Positions 17,300 through 26,455 of a stretch of 64,000 nt of DNA are shown here, piece by piece. Position 1 is the first letter of the stretch, and each line of letters starts with the position of its first letter. The stretch is from the NCBI GenBank assembly GCA_024998815.1, contig JACEUQ010000002.1, positions 820,501-884,500 on the forward strand, given 5' to 3'. The position numbers were made by a program, and so were the translations under genes. This DNA comes from Opitutus sp. (GTDB lineage: Bacteria; Verrucomicrobiota; Verrucomicrobiia; Opitutales; Opitutaceae). A model generated the notes under the pieces. The model ran no database searches. It had not been told where the DNA came from and was given only the letters and a program-made list of their open reading frames with translations.

Positions 17300-18786
17300 T
17301 TTTTGAGGTCGCGGGAAGCGGAGACGACCATCTGTCGACGGGGCTTGGTGAGGAGTTGATAAACCTTGGGACGGCGTTTGACGGCGCGGGGTTCGGAGCG
17401 ATCCGGGCGAAGCGGAACCAAGTCGGCGGCGAGGGTGAGCAGGATGCTTTCATAGATGATGCGCTGACGGCGCGGGGAGGCTTTCATGAGCAGAGGAGCC
17501 CAATGTCGCAGAGCGGACAGGGTGCCTTTGAACGAGAGCCGGTCTAGCGGGACGCCGTTCGTGCGGGCACTGTCCTGCAAGATCGCGCAGACCAGATTAT
17601 AGGCGATGGCCTGCATGAGCACCTCGCGCTCGATCATCTCTGGGGTGCGCGTGCGCAGCACATCCAGACCGAGGGTAGCTTTCAGATCACGGAAGTCGTT
17701 CTCGACCTCCCAGCGGCGGCGATACAAAGCGATCAACGCTTCGTCTGGATATGCCGTTTCATCCAGAAGCGTGGTGGCCAGCGTGACCGTGCGGGTGCGG
17801 AAGCCGGCATTGGCCACCTGGAAGGTCACCAACCTGACCTCGATTTGCTCAGGTAAAGTCGCCCAAAACTCCTCTGTCCAGCCCGCGAGTCGTTGAGGCC
17901 GACGCCAGCAGGTGCGCCCGTGGCCACTGGGCCGGCATTGGTGCAGGCGCAGGACCACATCAACGCCCTTGGTTTTGAGCAAAGCGATGAACCCCCAACC
18001 GCAAAAGCCCCGGTCGCCGAGCAAGACCTCGCGGGGCCGCAACCAACCGACCAACTGCCGGGCCAACTTCAGCTCATGGGTTTTCCACGAAGCCTGCACA
18101 AAACGGATCAAGTGACCGCCGGACAGGGAAAACAACCCCACCAACTTGCCAGTCGGAAAACCACAGCCCGGTTTTTGTCCTCCCGCATACGGATAGACCT
18201 GACGATTCGCATCGGTGTCGGGCATCGAGATGCCGCAGCCGTCGATCACCTTCACGCAGCGACCCCGCCACAAATCCGCCTCGCCGACCCGGCGCGACAG
18301 CTTTTGCACCAGCGATTCATGCACCTTACTCAGGCACTTCAGGCTCAGGCGCAAACGCGCCTGGCAATATCCCGAGGTGCTGTCGTCGGGTTCGGGCAGA
18401 TCAAGCGCATGGCACCATGCCTGCACACGTCGCACCGCCTCACGGCAACTCGCATCACGTTGCAAGACCTGCCCCAAAAACGCGCAAAACGTCACAAAGG
18501 GGGTATAGACTCTTTGCCGCTTGCCCTCGCCTGTAAACCACCGCTGCGGGATGAACCGAGTGATCACCTTGGCCAGTCCGTCAAGCGACTCCTCTCCAAG
18601 GTGCAGGGCTTGGGTGCGCCCCCGACTTCCCATCAAACGGTGCGAAAACCCCGGTAAAAACAAAGTGTTGTTGCGCATGGGCTTACAAAAGCATTAACCC
18701 ATGTAAAATCAATTGATAATCAATGGTTTACGTAATATTTCCGGGCAACTTTTCCTGCTCTGCCTCTGCCTAACTTAGTGCCATTC
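17267..18786 (-). mobile_element. IS4-like insertion sequence with 11-bp target duplication
   Basis: The element is bounded by perfect 16-bp inverted repeats, GAATGGCACTAAGTTA at 17267-17282 and its complement at 18771-18786, giving 1520 bp. An 11-bp direct repeat, GGGCCAGGGCG, flanks it at 17256-17266 and 18787-18797, so the boundaries are secure. The target lies at the edge of the inverted repeat around the RAYT gene, so this insertion came after that one. Confidence 0.93.
17296..18678 (-). CDS. IS4-family transposase
   Basis: A 460-aa DDE transposase. The catalytic core shows Asp in VKVIDGCGISMPDT, Asp in VLLGDRGFCGWGF, and Glu in the IS4 signature region ALYRRRWEVENDFRDLK. It fills the element almost completely. 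No truncation or frameshift is seen, so it is probably active. Its stop lies 13 bp inside the left inverted repeat. Confidence 0.92.
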   Translation of the reverse strand: MRNNTLFLPGFSHRLMGSRGRTQALHLGEESLDGLAKVITRFIPQRWFTGEGKRQRVYTPFVTFCAFLGQVLQRDASCREAVRRVQAWCHALDLPEPDDSTSGYCQARLRLSLKCLSKVHESLVQKLSRRVGEADLWRGRCVKVIDGCGISMPDTDANRQVYPYAGGQKPGCGFPTGKLVGLFSLSGGHLIRFVQASWKTHELKLARQLVGWLRPREVLLGDRGFCGWGFIALLKTKGVDVVLRLHQCRPSGHGRTCWRRPQRLAGWTEEFWATLPEQIEVRLVTFQVANAGFRTRTVTLATTLLDETAYPDEALIALYRRRWEVENDFRDLKATLGLDVLRTRTPEMIEREVLMQAIAYNLVCAILQDSARTNGVPLDRLSFKGTLSALRHWAPLLMKASPRRQRIIYESILLTLAADLVPLRPDRSEPRAVKRRPKVYQLLTKPRRQMVVSASRDLKK

Positions 18787-18790
18787 GGGC

Positions 18791-18813
18791 CAGGGCGTTT
18801 TTTGTCACTTTTT
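18791..18813. repeat. REP-like inverted repeat, left arm
   Basis: A 23-bp sequence starting CAGGGCGTTTTTTGTCAC. It is the perfect reverse complement of 19777-19799 and overlaps the last codons and the stop of the RAYT gene. The pair brackets that gene, as REP sequences bracket REP-associated tyrosine transposases. Confidence 0.8.
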
Positions 18814-19737
18814 AACCTTTTTCCAAATATGCAGATAATTGCGCACGGTCGTTGGCTTTCCCAATCGAAGGGCCTGCGCAAGCCAGGCTATCCCTGCGCC
18901 CCGTTCATCCCGCAGCTTCACGGCAAGCGCTAGCTTCCACGCCTGTTTGTGCGGCTTGGTCACCAATTCGACCTCGGATTTACCGATTTCTCGAAGCGCT
19001 TCTTCCAATCCGGCCTGCCAAGCCGCCTCCCGCAGTTCCTTGCGTTCCTGCGCCGCCATTGCCGACTGCAGGCGCAGTTGCGTGTGCTCTTTGGCGAGCG
19101 ATTTTCTCCACCCTGCGGTCCCGATAATCCATCCTTTCGCCAGTCCGACAAGCCCTGCCTGCGCCCATGTCTCTTCGTCTTTGGCCAGACTCGTAAGATA
19201 CTCGGCATATGCGCTCCACCCGTTCGTATCGTCCGCCCAGCCGCCCCGGGCCGACAGCCAGACCTCCGCACACAAACACCTCGGCCGTGGCCCCTTGAGC
19301 AAATTCTTTAAACTACTCCACCGATATCCAACCAGGTGCTCCGGCAAAACCACCTTGGCCCTCACCGGGTTGAGATGAATATAATCAACCACTCGGGCCA
19401 ACGCCGACGCATCTTCAATCGGCATCGCCTTATATCTGCCTTGAAACAAGTGCCCGCTCTCCGAGCGAAAGCGGTTGAATCTTGTCGCCAGCGTGCTCTG
19501 CAACCAGTGCATGCCCTCTCCCAGGGTCGGTTCCAACGTCTCGATCGCTAAGTGAAAGTGGTTCCTCATTAACACATAGCCGTGTACTCGCCACCGGCAC
19601 CTATCCGCCGCCTCAAACAACGCTGCCAAAAAAGCCTCGGCCGAACCCGCCGTCTCAAACAGATCCCGACGGTAGTTCCCTCGGTTAATCACGTGATATA
19701 ACCCTCCAGACTGCTCCATCCGCACTCGTCTTGGCAT
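18805..19737 (-). CDS. REP-associated tyrosine transposase (RAYT, Y1_Tnp)
   Basis: A 310-aa protein with the Y1/IS200-like HUH nuclease domain: H60-F-H62 in MRNHFHLAIE and the catalytic Tyr119 in ARVVDYIHLNPVRAK, with FQGRYKAM between. The N-terminal GGLYHVINRGNYR is typical of RAYTs. The C-terminal 130 residues end in a helix-turn-helix-like segment (AQALRLGKPTTVRNYLHIWKK). The gene sits between perfect 23-bp inverted repeats that also supply its stop codon. RAYTs process REP hairpins as single-stranded DNA. Confidence 0.88.
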   Translation of the reverse strand: MPRRVRMEQSGGLYHVINRGNYRRDLFETAGSAEAFLAALFEAADRCRWRVHGYVLMRNHFHLAIETLEPTLGEGMHWLQSTLATRFNRFRSESGHLFQGRYKAMPIEDASALARVVDYIHLNPVRAKVVLPEHLVGYRWSSLKNLLKGPRPRCLCAEVWLSARGGWADDTNGWSAYAEYLTSLAKDEETWAQAGLVGLAKGWIIGTAGWRKSLAKEHTQLRLQSAMAAQERKELREAAWQAGLEEALREIGKSEVELVTKPHKQAWKLALAVKLRDERGAGIAWLAQALRLGKPTTVRNYLHIWKKVKK

Positions 19738-19776
19738 GTCTCTCCAATGGGTTCACTCACCGTCTCACTCAAACCT

Positions 19777-19799
19777 AAAAAGTGACAAAAAACGCCCTG
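19777..19799. repeat. REP-like inverted repeat, right arm
   Basis: A 23-bp partner of 18791-18813 with all 23 positions complementary, ending CAAAAAACGCCCTG. Outside each arm the sequence also resembles the other (AAGGGG next to CAGGGCG), so the true repeat may extend to about 30 bp. It lies 39 bp upstream of the RAYT start codon. Confidence 0.8.
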
Positions 19800-19852
19800 C
19801 CCCCTTTGGCATTCCCCTCGAATACTGAAGCCCTTGTATCTTGAGCAATGAA

Positions 19853-19913
19853 GGTCTGGTTGCGGATTCCGAGAATGGGCATTTAGCTCGTCGGAGGAAG
19901 CCGCAACCAGACC
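19853..19913 (+). ncRNA. candidate IS110 bridge RNA stem-loop
   Basis: GGTCTGGTTGCGG (19853-19865) is a perfect complement of CCGCAACCAGACC (19901-19913). Inside, TCCGA and TCGGA form a second short stem separated by an internal loop of about 18 nt. The hairpin lies in the 275-bp gene-free stretch upstream of the IS110 recombinase at 20075, where IS110-type elements encode the bridge RNA that pairs with target and donor DNA. Only the hairpin is seen directly; the RNA identity and its full extent (perhaps to about 20070) are inferred. Confidence 0.5.
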
Positions 19914-20068
19914 GTCGGGAGGCGGACAACTTCCCCGGAGCAGACCGATTCGCCCTAGAAACGTGAACGCGATTTCGTGGGTCAGCAGGGTCGCTCCGGG
20001 GCACTTCATAAAACTCGAACCGTTGGATGAGCATGGCCAACAGCCGATAGCTCGAATCGCAAGACTGA

Positions 20069-20923
<855 letters not shown>

Positions 20924-20964
20924 TTGATCAGCAATGGCATGAGTTGTGCATAGGCTGTATCTCA

Positions 20965-21435
20965 ATGAGCAATAATCAATACACGTTCTTTGGTGATCAT
21001 GCGGCGCTGGAGTCATTGACGCAGCACGGAGACCGCTTGGTGGAGCTGGATCGTCATATCCAATGGCCGCGGTTGGTGGCTGTGGTTGAAAAGATTTGGC
21101 GCGCGGGTGCCGACAAGAAGGCGTCCTGCGGTCCAAAGCCATGGGCGACGGAAGTGATGCTGCGGATTTTGGTGCTCAAGCGGCTGTATAATCTTTCCGA
21201 CGAGCAGGTGGAGTATCAACTGCGGGACCGACTGTCGTTCCTTCGCTTCGTGCAACTTGGGCTGGGCGACTCGGTGCCGGACAGCAGGACAATCTGGTTG
21301 TATGCCGATCAGTTGGCTAGAGCCTCCTCGAAAAGCCTTTCGCAACGGGCGTATTCCCGCCCCGGCCGGCCACTGGGGGCGCAAACAGCCCTGAACGGAC
21401 TCGGTTTACGTGTTCACGAAGGGGCGGCGGCCTAA
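20965..21435 (+). pseudogene. IS5-family transposase, N-terminal fragment
   Basis: From the ATG at 20965 about 118 codons match the N-terminal DUF772 domain of IS5-group transposases (LVELDRHIQWPRLVAVVEK, then LKRLYNLSDEQVEYQLRDRL and GDSVPDSRTIWLYADQLA). After about position 21320 the family match stops, and the frame continues through unrelated sequence to a stop at 21435. The DDE catalytic domain is absent. This is debris between the truncated IS110 and the next element. Confidence 0.75.
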
Positions 21436-21558
21436 AAACAGCCCCGGCCCCATCACCAAGGTCGCTTTTCCAACGGCGAAGTCCACGGCGGTTCGCTCCG
21501 GGGCTTTTGCACCGAACTAATTGAACCGATTTGGGTTAGCCGCGACGAGCGAAGCGAC

Positions 21559-23142
21559 TCAGGCCGCCAAGGGCAGCGGCTTTTCCTGAGACTTCCTCGC
21601 GCGCACCAAAATCATCCGGTCAAAGTTGTGCGCGAGGATCTTCAGGGTCAGTTCGCTGCGCACCGCCGCCAACCCGCGACGACCCGGCCGGCCGAACCCG
21701 TGGTTGAACTTGAGCGTAAACATCAGCGACTCGATCGCGCTGCGCTCGGCGCGAAGCGTGATATAATCCTGGTGGTTCCACAGTTCCTCGCCGAGCAAGG
21801 CGCGCCCCTTGGCGCCGGAGATGCTCACCTTGGCCACCTTCAGCTCGTATGCCTGCGCCAGCCCTTCGGCGCTGGAGTAGCCGTCGTCGACGTTCGCGCT
21901 CGCCGGCACCAGGCCCGTGTTGGCGATATTCTGGATCAGCAGGGGCACCAGTTGCTTGCAATCAGCCACGTTGCCCGCGTCGAGAATCAGCGCGGTGACA
22001 AAACCGCCGCGGCTGCGGGCCAATTGCGGCTTGTAGCCAATCACCGGTTCCCGCCCGCCTTTTTCAATAAAAGCAGCACTGCGATCGGCCAGGCTGAGGA
22101 CCCTTTCCCTCGACTTGGTCTTCACCCCATCATGCACCCGCGCAATGCTTTGCTGGATCGTCGTAATCACCGCGACCACGTCCCCGTGGATGCAGTCCAG
22201 TAGGTCTTCCGCGATCCGGCGCTTGGAGGGCCGCAGCTTGGCCAGTTTAACATTTGCTTCGGCCTCTGCGGCTTCTACTTGGGTGAGCAACTTGCCGCCC
22301 AACTTGCAGGCGATTTGGTAAAACTGGTCGTAGAGCAGCCGGAGTTTTTGGGCTCGGCGGGGACCACCACCCAGCAGGGCGATGGCGCGGGCGCTCTTTC
22401 GCAACTCCTCCAGCCAGTGGTCTTTGAAGCCATCCTGCAGCGAGTTAAGCCCGACCTGGTCGAGCTTGCCGCCCATGCGGTAGGCTCGCTCAAAGAGGCG
22501 GTAAATGATACCGGAGTCTGTTGGCCAGCAACTGGATGCCTTGATCGCCGTGCTGTCCAGGGTGATATCGGTAAACGAATCGAGCCCTTCGGCCAAAATA
22601 TCGGCCAATTGGGCCCGGTGGATCAGGGCGAGAGTACTCTCACTCAGGCGATTTATCAGGGGGCCAACGGTATTAGGTGCAGGCAGCGTGTACCCCAAAT
22701 CATCGAGCAAGGTGCGCAACGATGCCGATTCAAGCAGCACCATCCGGGGGCAGGCACTGTATTGCGACCCCAAGTAACCGGTGGCCATGGCCGTGATAAA
22801 AACCACAACAGCGGGGGTGCGCGGACGCCCTGCGGCGAGGAACTCGGCTTGCGTTTTTTCCGCCGTGCCTGACGCCGGCACGGCGAACAACGCCTCGGTC
22901 TGCGCCAGTTCGAACTCCCGGTCCTTCCGCCGTTCGCGCTTTTCCGCCATGGCGTGGGCGTCGAGATCGGCGGTCATGGCCACTTCGATTTCGGGGTGGG
23001 ACCGCCAAAAGCGCTGTAATTGCAGTAAGAAATCACCAAAATCACTGCGCGCCGGGGTTGAAAAGAAGTCGCCGGAGGGATAAACGATCGATTCGTTACT
23101 TGATAATTTAACGCCGCTACTTATTTTGTTTCCTGTTTTCAT
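21559..23142 (-). CDS. DDE transposase (527 aa), IS4/IS5-like superfamily
   Basis: A large DDE-type transposase. Catalytic candidates are Asp in FTDITLDSTAIKASS, Asp in SANVDDGYSSAEGL, and Glu in RAERSAIESLMFTLKFNHGFG. The C-terminal LAHNFDRMILVRARK resembles the end of the 497-aa transposase found twice in this window, but the two are otherwise unlike. I could not fix the IS family or the element ends; ISNCY-type is possible. A TATTAT hexamer lies 5 bp before the ATG, suggesting an almost leaderless transcript. Confidence 0.8.
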   Translation of the reverse strand: MKTGNKISSGVKLSSNESIVYPSGDFFSTPARSDFGDFLLQLQRFWRSHPEIEVAMTADLDAHAMAEKRERRKDREFELAQTEALFAVPASGTAEKTQAEFLAAGRPRTPAVVVFITAMATGYLGSQYSACPRMVLLESASLRTLLDDLGYTLPAPNTVGPLINRLSESTLALIHRAQLADILAEGLDSFTDITLDSTAIKASSCWPTDSGIIYRLFERAYRMGGKLDQVGLNSLQDGFKDHWLEELRKSARAIALLGGGPRRAQKLRLLYDQFYQIACKLGGKLLTQVEAAEAEANVKLAKLRPSKRRIAEDLLDCIHGDVVAVITTIQQSIARVHDGVKTKSRERVLSLADRSAAFIEKGGREPVIGYKPQLARSRGGFVTALILDAGNVADCKQLVPLLIQNIANTGLVPASANVDDGYSSAEGLAQAYELKVAKVSISGAKGRALLGEELWNHQDYITLRAERSAIESLMFTLKFNHGFGRPGRRGLAAVRSELTLKILAHNFDRMILVRARKSQEKPLPLAA

Positions 23143-23292
23143 GCAGTATAATACGGCACTTTTACAGTAAACTTAAATCACATAAGTTGTTTTTACTAGA
23201 AAAAACCAAAAACCTTTTCGAGGAGGCTCAGGCTCTGATAATCGTCGTATTTTGTGGCGCCGATATTCGATTCAGGTTAATTTTCCACGCAC

Positions 23293-24360
23293 ATGTCCGC
23301 CAAGTTACTCCAGAAAGTGACGTCCATGACCGGCTGCTCCCGAGCGACGATTTACCGCGCATTAAAGGGCAGCCCCTTGGTGAGCACTGCGACCCGGGAG
23401 AAGATTCAGGTTGCGGCGCAGCAAATCGGTTTCCGGCTTAATCCCCTGGTGGGCGAGTGGATGGCTCGCGTGCGCAACCCCGAGGCCGGGCTTTCCCGCC
23501 AGCCGCTGCTCTATCTGGCCGGCCACAGCCGCGCAGAGTATGCGAAGAGTTTTTTTCTCGCCGAAGCCTGGCGTTCGGCGCGGCGACGGGCGCGCGAGCT
23601 CGGATTCTCGATCGAGATTTTCTATGCCCACCAGCGCACCGATGGATGGGAGCGCACGGCGGACCAAATCCGCAAGCGCGGCATCCGCGGGGTCATCATC
23701 GCGCGCTTCCCTCCGGGCTCGCCACCAGTCACGCTGCCTTGGGACGAGCTCTCGGTGGTGGCCATCGGCTTTACCGCATCGCACCCGCCGGTGCACACGG
23801 TGGCCTCACACGGCTTTGAAACGATCCGCCACGCCATGGAGGACCTGCGCCAGCGCGGCTACCGGCGGCCCGGCTATGTCGGCAGCCTGGTCACCGAAAA
23901 AATCGGCGGCAGCCGGCACACCGCGGATTTTTTGGCCTGTCGCGAATCGTTTCCAGAAGCGCTCGAGGTGCCGCCGCTGCGGCTGTTGATGGATGGCGAC
24001 CTCGCCCCGTGCAGGGCCGCGTATTTGCGGTGGTTCCGGAAATATCGCCCGGATGTGATCGTGAGCGGCGGCATCACCGAGTATCTGGCATGGCTGCACG
24101 AGGAGGGGCTGCGAATCCCGGAGGAAGTCGGCTATTTCCACCTCGGCCTGCGCAAGGATTTTCCGGTGATCCGGCATGCTGCCGGGATTCCGCAACCGGG
24201 CGGGGAACTGGGGCGCAGCGCAGTGGATGCGCTTGCCGTGATGCTCTACCACGGCGAAACCGGACTGCCTGCGCGGGCCGATATTCTGCAGAGTTTCGCC
24301 AACTCGTTCGTGGAGGGGCGGACGTTGCGTGCGCCCCAAAAGGAGATGATCCAGGCATGA
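23293..24360 (+). CDS. LacI-family-like transcriptional regulator
   Basis: A 355-aa regulator. The N-terminal helix-turn-helix (TSMTGCSRATIYRALKGSPLVSTATREKIQ in family alignment, about residues 10-39) has a Tyr-Arg-Ala hinge variant, where LacI proteins usually have Val-Ser-Arg. The rest is a periplasmic-binding-like effector domain (RGIRGVIIARFPPG, YRRPGYVGSL, VIVSGGITEYLAWLHEEG). Its stop overlaps the start of the next regulator gene (ATGA at 24357-24360), so the two are translationally coupled. It probably controls the MFS/hydrolase genes downstream. Confidence 0.85.
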   Translation: MSAKLLQKVTSMTGCSRATIYRALKGSPLVSTATREKIQVAAQQIGFRLNPLVGEWMARVRNPEAGLSRQPLLYLAGHSRAEYAKSFFLAEAWRSARRRARELGFSIEIFYAHQRTDGWERTADQIRKRGIRGVIIARFPPGSPPVTLPWDELSVVAIGFTASHPPVHTVASHGFETIRHAMEDLRQRGYRRPGYVGSLVTEKIGGSRHTADFLACRESFPEALEVPPLRLLMDGDLAPCRAAYLRWFRKYRPDVIVSGGITEYLAWLHEEGLRIPEEVGYFHLGLRKDFPVIRHAAGIPQPGGELGRSAVDALAVMLYHGETGLPARADILQSFANSFVEGRTLRAPQKEMIQA

Positions 24361-25418
24361 AGGCGACCACCATTTCAGTGGCCCAAGAGGCCGGAGTCTC
24401 GATCATGACCGTGTCGCGGGTGATCCACAACCATCCCACGGTCGCGAAAGAAACCCGGGACCGGGTGCTGGAGGTTCTGCAAAAGCAGGGCTACCGGCGG
24501 AATCCGTTTCATGAGGCCTGGCACGTCAGCAGGCGCGGCGACCGGGTCGCCTCCCAGCCGTCTATCATCTTTCTCTGCGGCGAACCGGCAGAGCGCTTGA
24601 AGAGCCGGCCATGGATGGCCGCGATCTGGCAGGGAGTGCGGGAGCGGGCGGAGGCTTTGGGACTCATGGTGGATTACTTCCATGTGACATCGGGAAATCC
24701 AGGATGGAAACGCATCGGCGGCATCCTCGAAGCCCGAGGGGTGAACGGCGTGGTGCTCGGTCCCTTGTCGGCGCAATGCGCTCCCATCGAGATGCCCTTT
24801 GATAATCTGGCGGTTGCGGCTGCGGATTATTGCCAACCTCTCACCGGGTTTCACCGGGCGACCCAGAACCATTACGACGGGATGCAGCGCGTCTTCTCGC
24901 GGCTGCTTGCGGCGGGCTATGCGCGGCCGGGCATGGTCGGTTCGGTGGACCCCGACGCCCGCGCCCGCCAATGGATGGGCACCTTCCTTGAACGCCAGTT
25001 ATGGTTGCCGGTGAAGGAGCAGGTTCCCGCATTGCGCTTGGGCGGCCCAGACGCGGAGCGGGAGTTCCGCCGCTGGTGCCGCGAATTCCGTCCGGACGTG
25101 GTGGTGACCGCGCTGGGCGAAGTCGTCCGTTGGCACGAGGCATTGCCGCAGACCCGCCCCACCCCACCGGACCTTTTCCTGCTCGATCTCGATGGCCCAT
25201 TATCAACCGAGAGGCGCATTCCTTCCAGTCCCCCTGCCCCCCGCAGCCCGAATCTCACCGGTCTCATTTATCCCGGAGCCCTGATCGGCTCCGCAGCGGT
25301 GGATCTGATGGCGGCTCAGTTGCGGCACTACGAACATGGCCTGCCCGCGATGCCGCAAACCTTCCGCGTTGAGAGCCGCTTCCGGGAAGGCAAGAGCTGC
25401 CGCCTGGGGAAGGAATGA
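24357..25418 (+). CDS. LacI-family transcriptional regulator
   Basis: A 353-aa LacI regulator with a textbook N-terminal helix-turn-helix (ISVAQEAGVSIMTVSRVIHN, residues 5-24) and hinge region, then a sugar-binding-protein-like domain (NGVVLGPLSAQ, YARPGMVGSVDPDARARQW, FRPDVVVTALGEVVRWHE). The start at 24357 overlaps the stop of the preceding regulator; upstream in-frame codons are shadow sequence. Tandem coupled LacI genes may form heterodimers or read related sugars. It is followed after 84 bp by the MFS transporter gene. Confidence 0.9.
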   Translation: MKATTISVAQEAGVSIMTVSRVIHNHPTVAKETRDRVLEVLQKQGYRRNPFHEAWHVSRRGDRVASQPSIIFLCGEPAERLKSRPWMAAIWQGVRERAEALGLMVDYFHVTSGNPGWKRIGGILEARGVNGVVLGPLSAQCAPIEMPFDNLAVAAADYCQPLTGFHRATQNHYDGMQRVFSRLLAAGYARPGMVGSVDPDARARQWMGTFLERQLWLPVKEQVPALRLGGPDAEREFRRWCREFRPDVVVTALGEVVRWHEALPQTRPTPPDLFLLDLDGPLSTERRIPSSPPAPRSPNLTGLIYPGALIGSAAVDLMAAQLRHYEHGLPAMPQTFRVESRFREGKSCRLGKE

Positions 25419-25502
25419 GGAGGGCCGGGCGGGCAGGGTTGCGACGACTAACATAAACGGCGTTTTGAGCTTTGGACTCCAACCTGATAGAGTTCCGTTT
25501 AC

Positions 25503-26455
25503 GTGAACGACCCCACCCCCGCATCGCCCCGGCCCGCATCGCCTCCAAAAACCTACAGCGTAGGCACCCTCACTTATACCAAGATGGGGCTGGTGGCGTT
25601 GTTTGGATGGCTGCTCTGGGGAGACTTTTGTTTTCAGGTCATGGAGTCCCTCAACCCGGCGATCGTGCCCCTCAAGCTGCGCAGTCTGGACGCGCCGAAC
25701 TGGGCCATCGCACTGATCATGACGACGCTCCCCGGTATGCTGAACACGACGGTGTGCCCATGGGTGAGCTTCAAGAGCGACCGCCACCGCGGACCGATGG
25801 GGCGCCGGATTCCTTTCATTCTCTACACGCTGCCGTTTTTGACCGGCTGCCTCCTGCTTCTCGGCTTCTCCGAGCAGATCGGGCATGTTCTGCACGGCCT
25901 CCTGCCTGTCTCTTGGGGCCTGTCGCACTCCACCGTCACCATCGCCTGCATCGGCGTCTTTATGGTGGCCTTCAAGTTCTTCGACATGTTCGTGAACTCG
26001 GTTTTCTGGTATTTGTTCAACGACGTCGTTCCGCAAGAATTCCTCGGCCGTTTCCTTGGCATCTTTCGAATCGTCGCCCACTTGGAGTCGATGATTTTTG
26101 GGTTCTTCATTTTTAAGCACGCGGAAACCCACATGACTGAAATCTACGTTAGCGCCGCGCTCCTTTATGCCGTCGGCATGGGCCTTATGTGCTGGAAGGT
26201 AAAGGAGGGCGAATACCCGCCGCCGCCCGAAACTGACAAGGCCGGAAGCGGTTTTTTTACCCAAGTAAAACTCTACGTCACCGAGTGCTATACCGATCGC
26301 TACTACTGGAATCTATTCCTGTGCACTGCCTGTTGGGCAATCGCGGGCACGCTCGGGGTTTTCAATGTCTTCCTGCAAAAATCCATCGGCCTCGATCTAG
26401 CGCAGATCGGCATGATCAGCGGCACTGTGAGCTTCATGAACATGCTGTTAACCTA
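25503..26455 (+). pseudogene. MFS sugar transporter, N-terminal part (interrupted by IS)
   Basis: The first 317 codons of a major-facilitator transporter (GTG start at 25503). Hydrophobic helices alternate with cytoplasmic loops; the DRHRGPMGRRIPFILYT loop is typical of GPH/SLC45-like sugar carriers, and FNDVVPQEFLGRFLGIFRI is the second such loop. The frame is broken at 26455 by an IS with a 7-bp TAACCTA duplication. Removing the IS and one repeat restores one 470-aa protein with the part at 28270-28729. Confidence 0.88.

Noticed and set aside
21427-21520. AGCCCCGG/CCGGGGCT pair as a terminator
   Set aside because: The arms are separated by about 60 bases, so it is not a usual terminator; it may be part of a mobile-element end, but no element could be defined.
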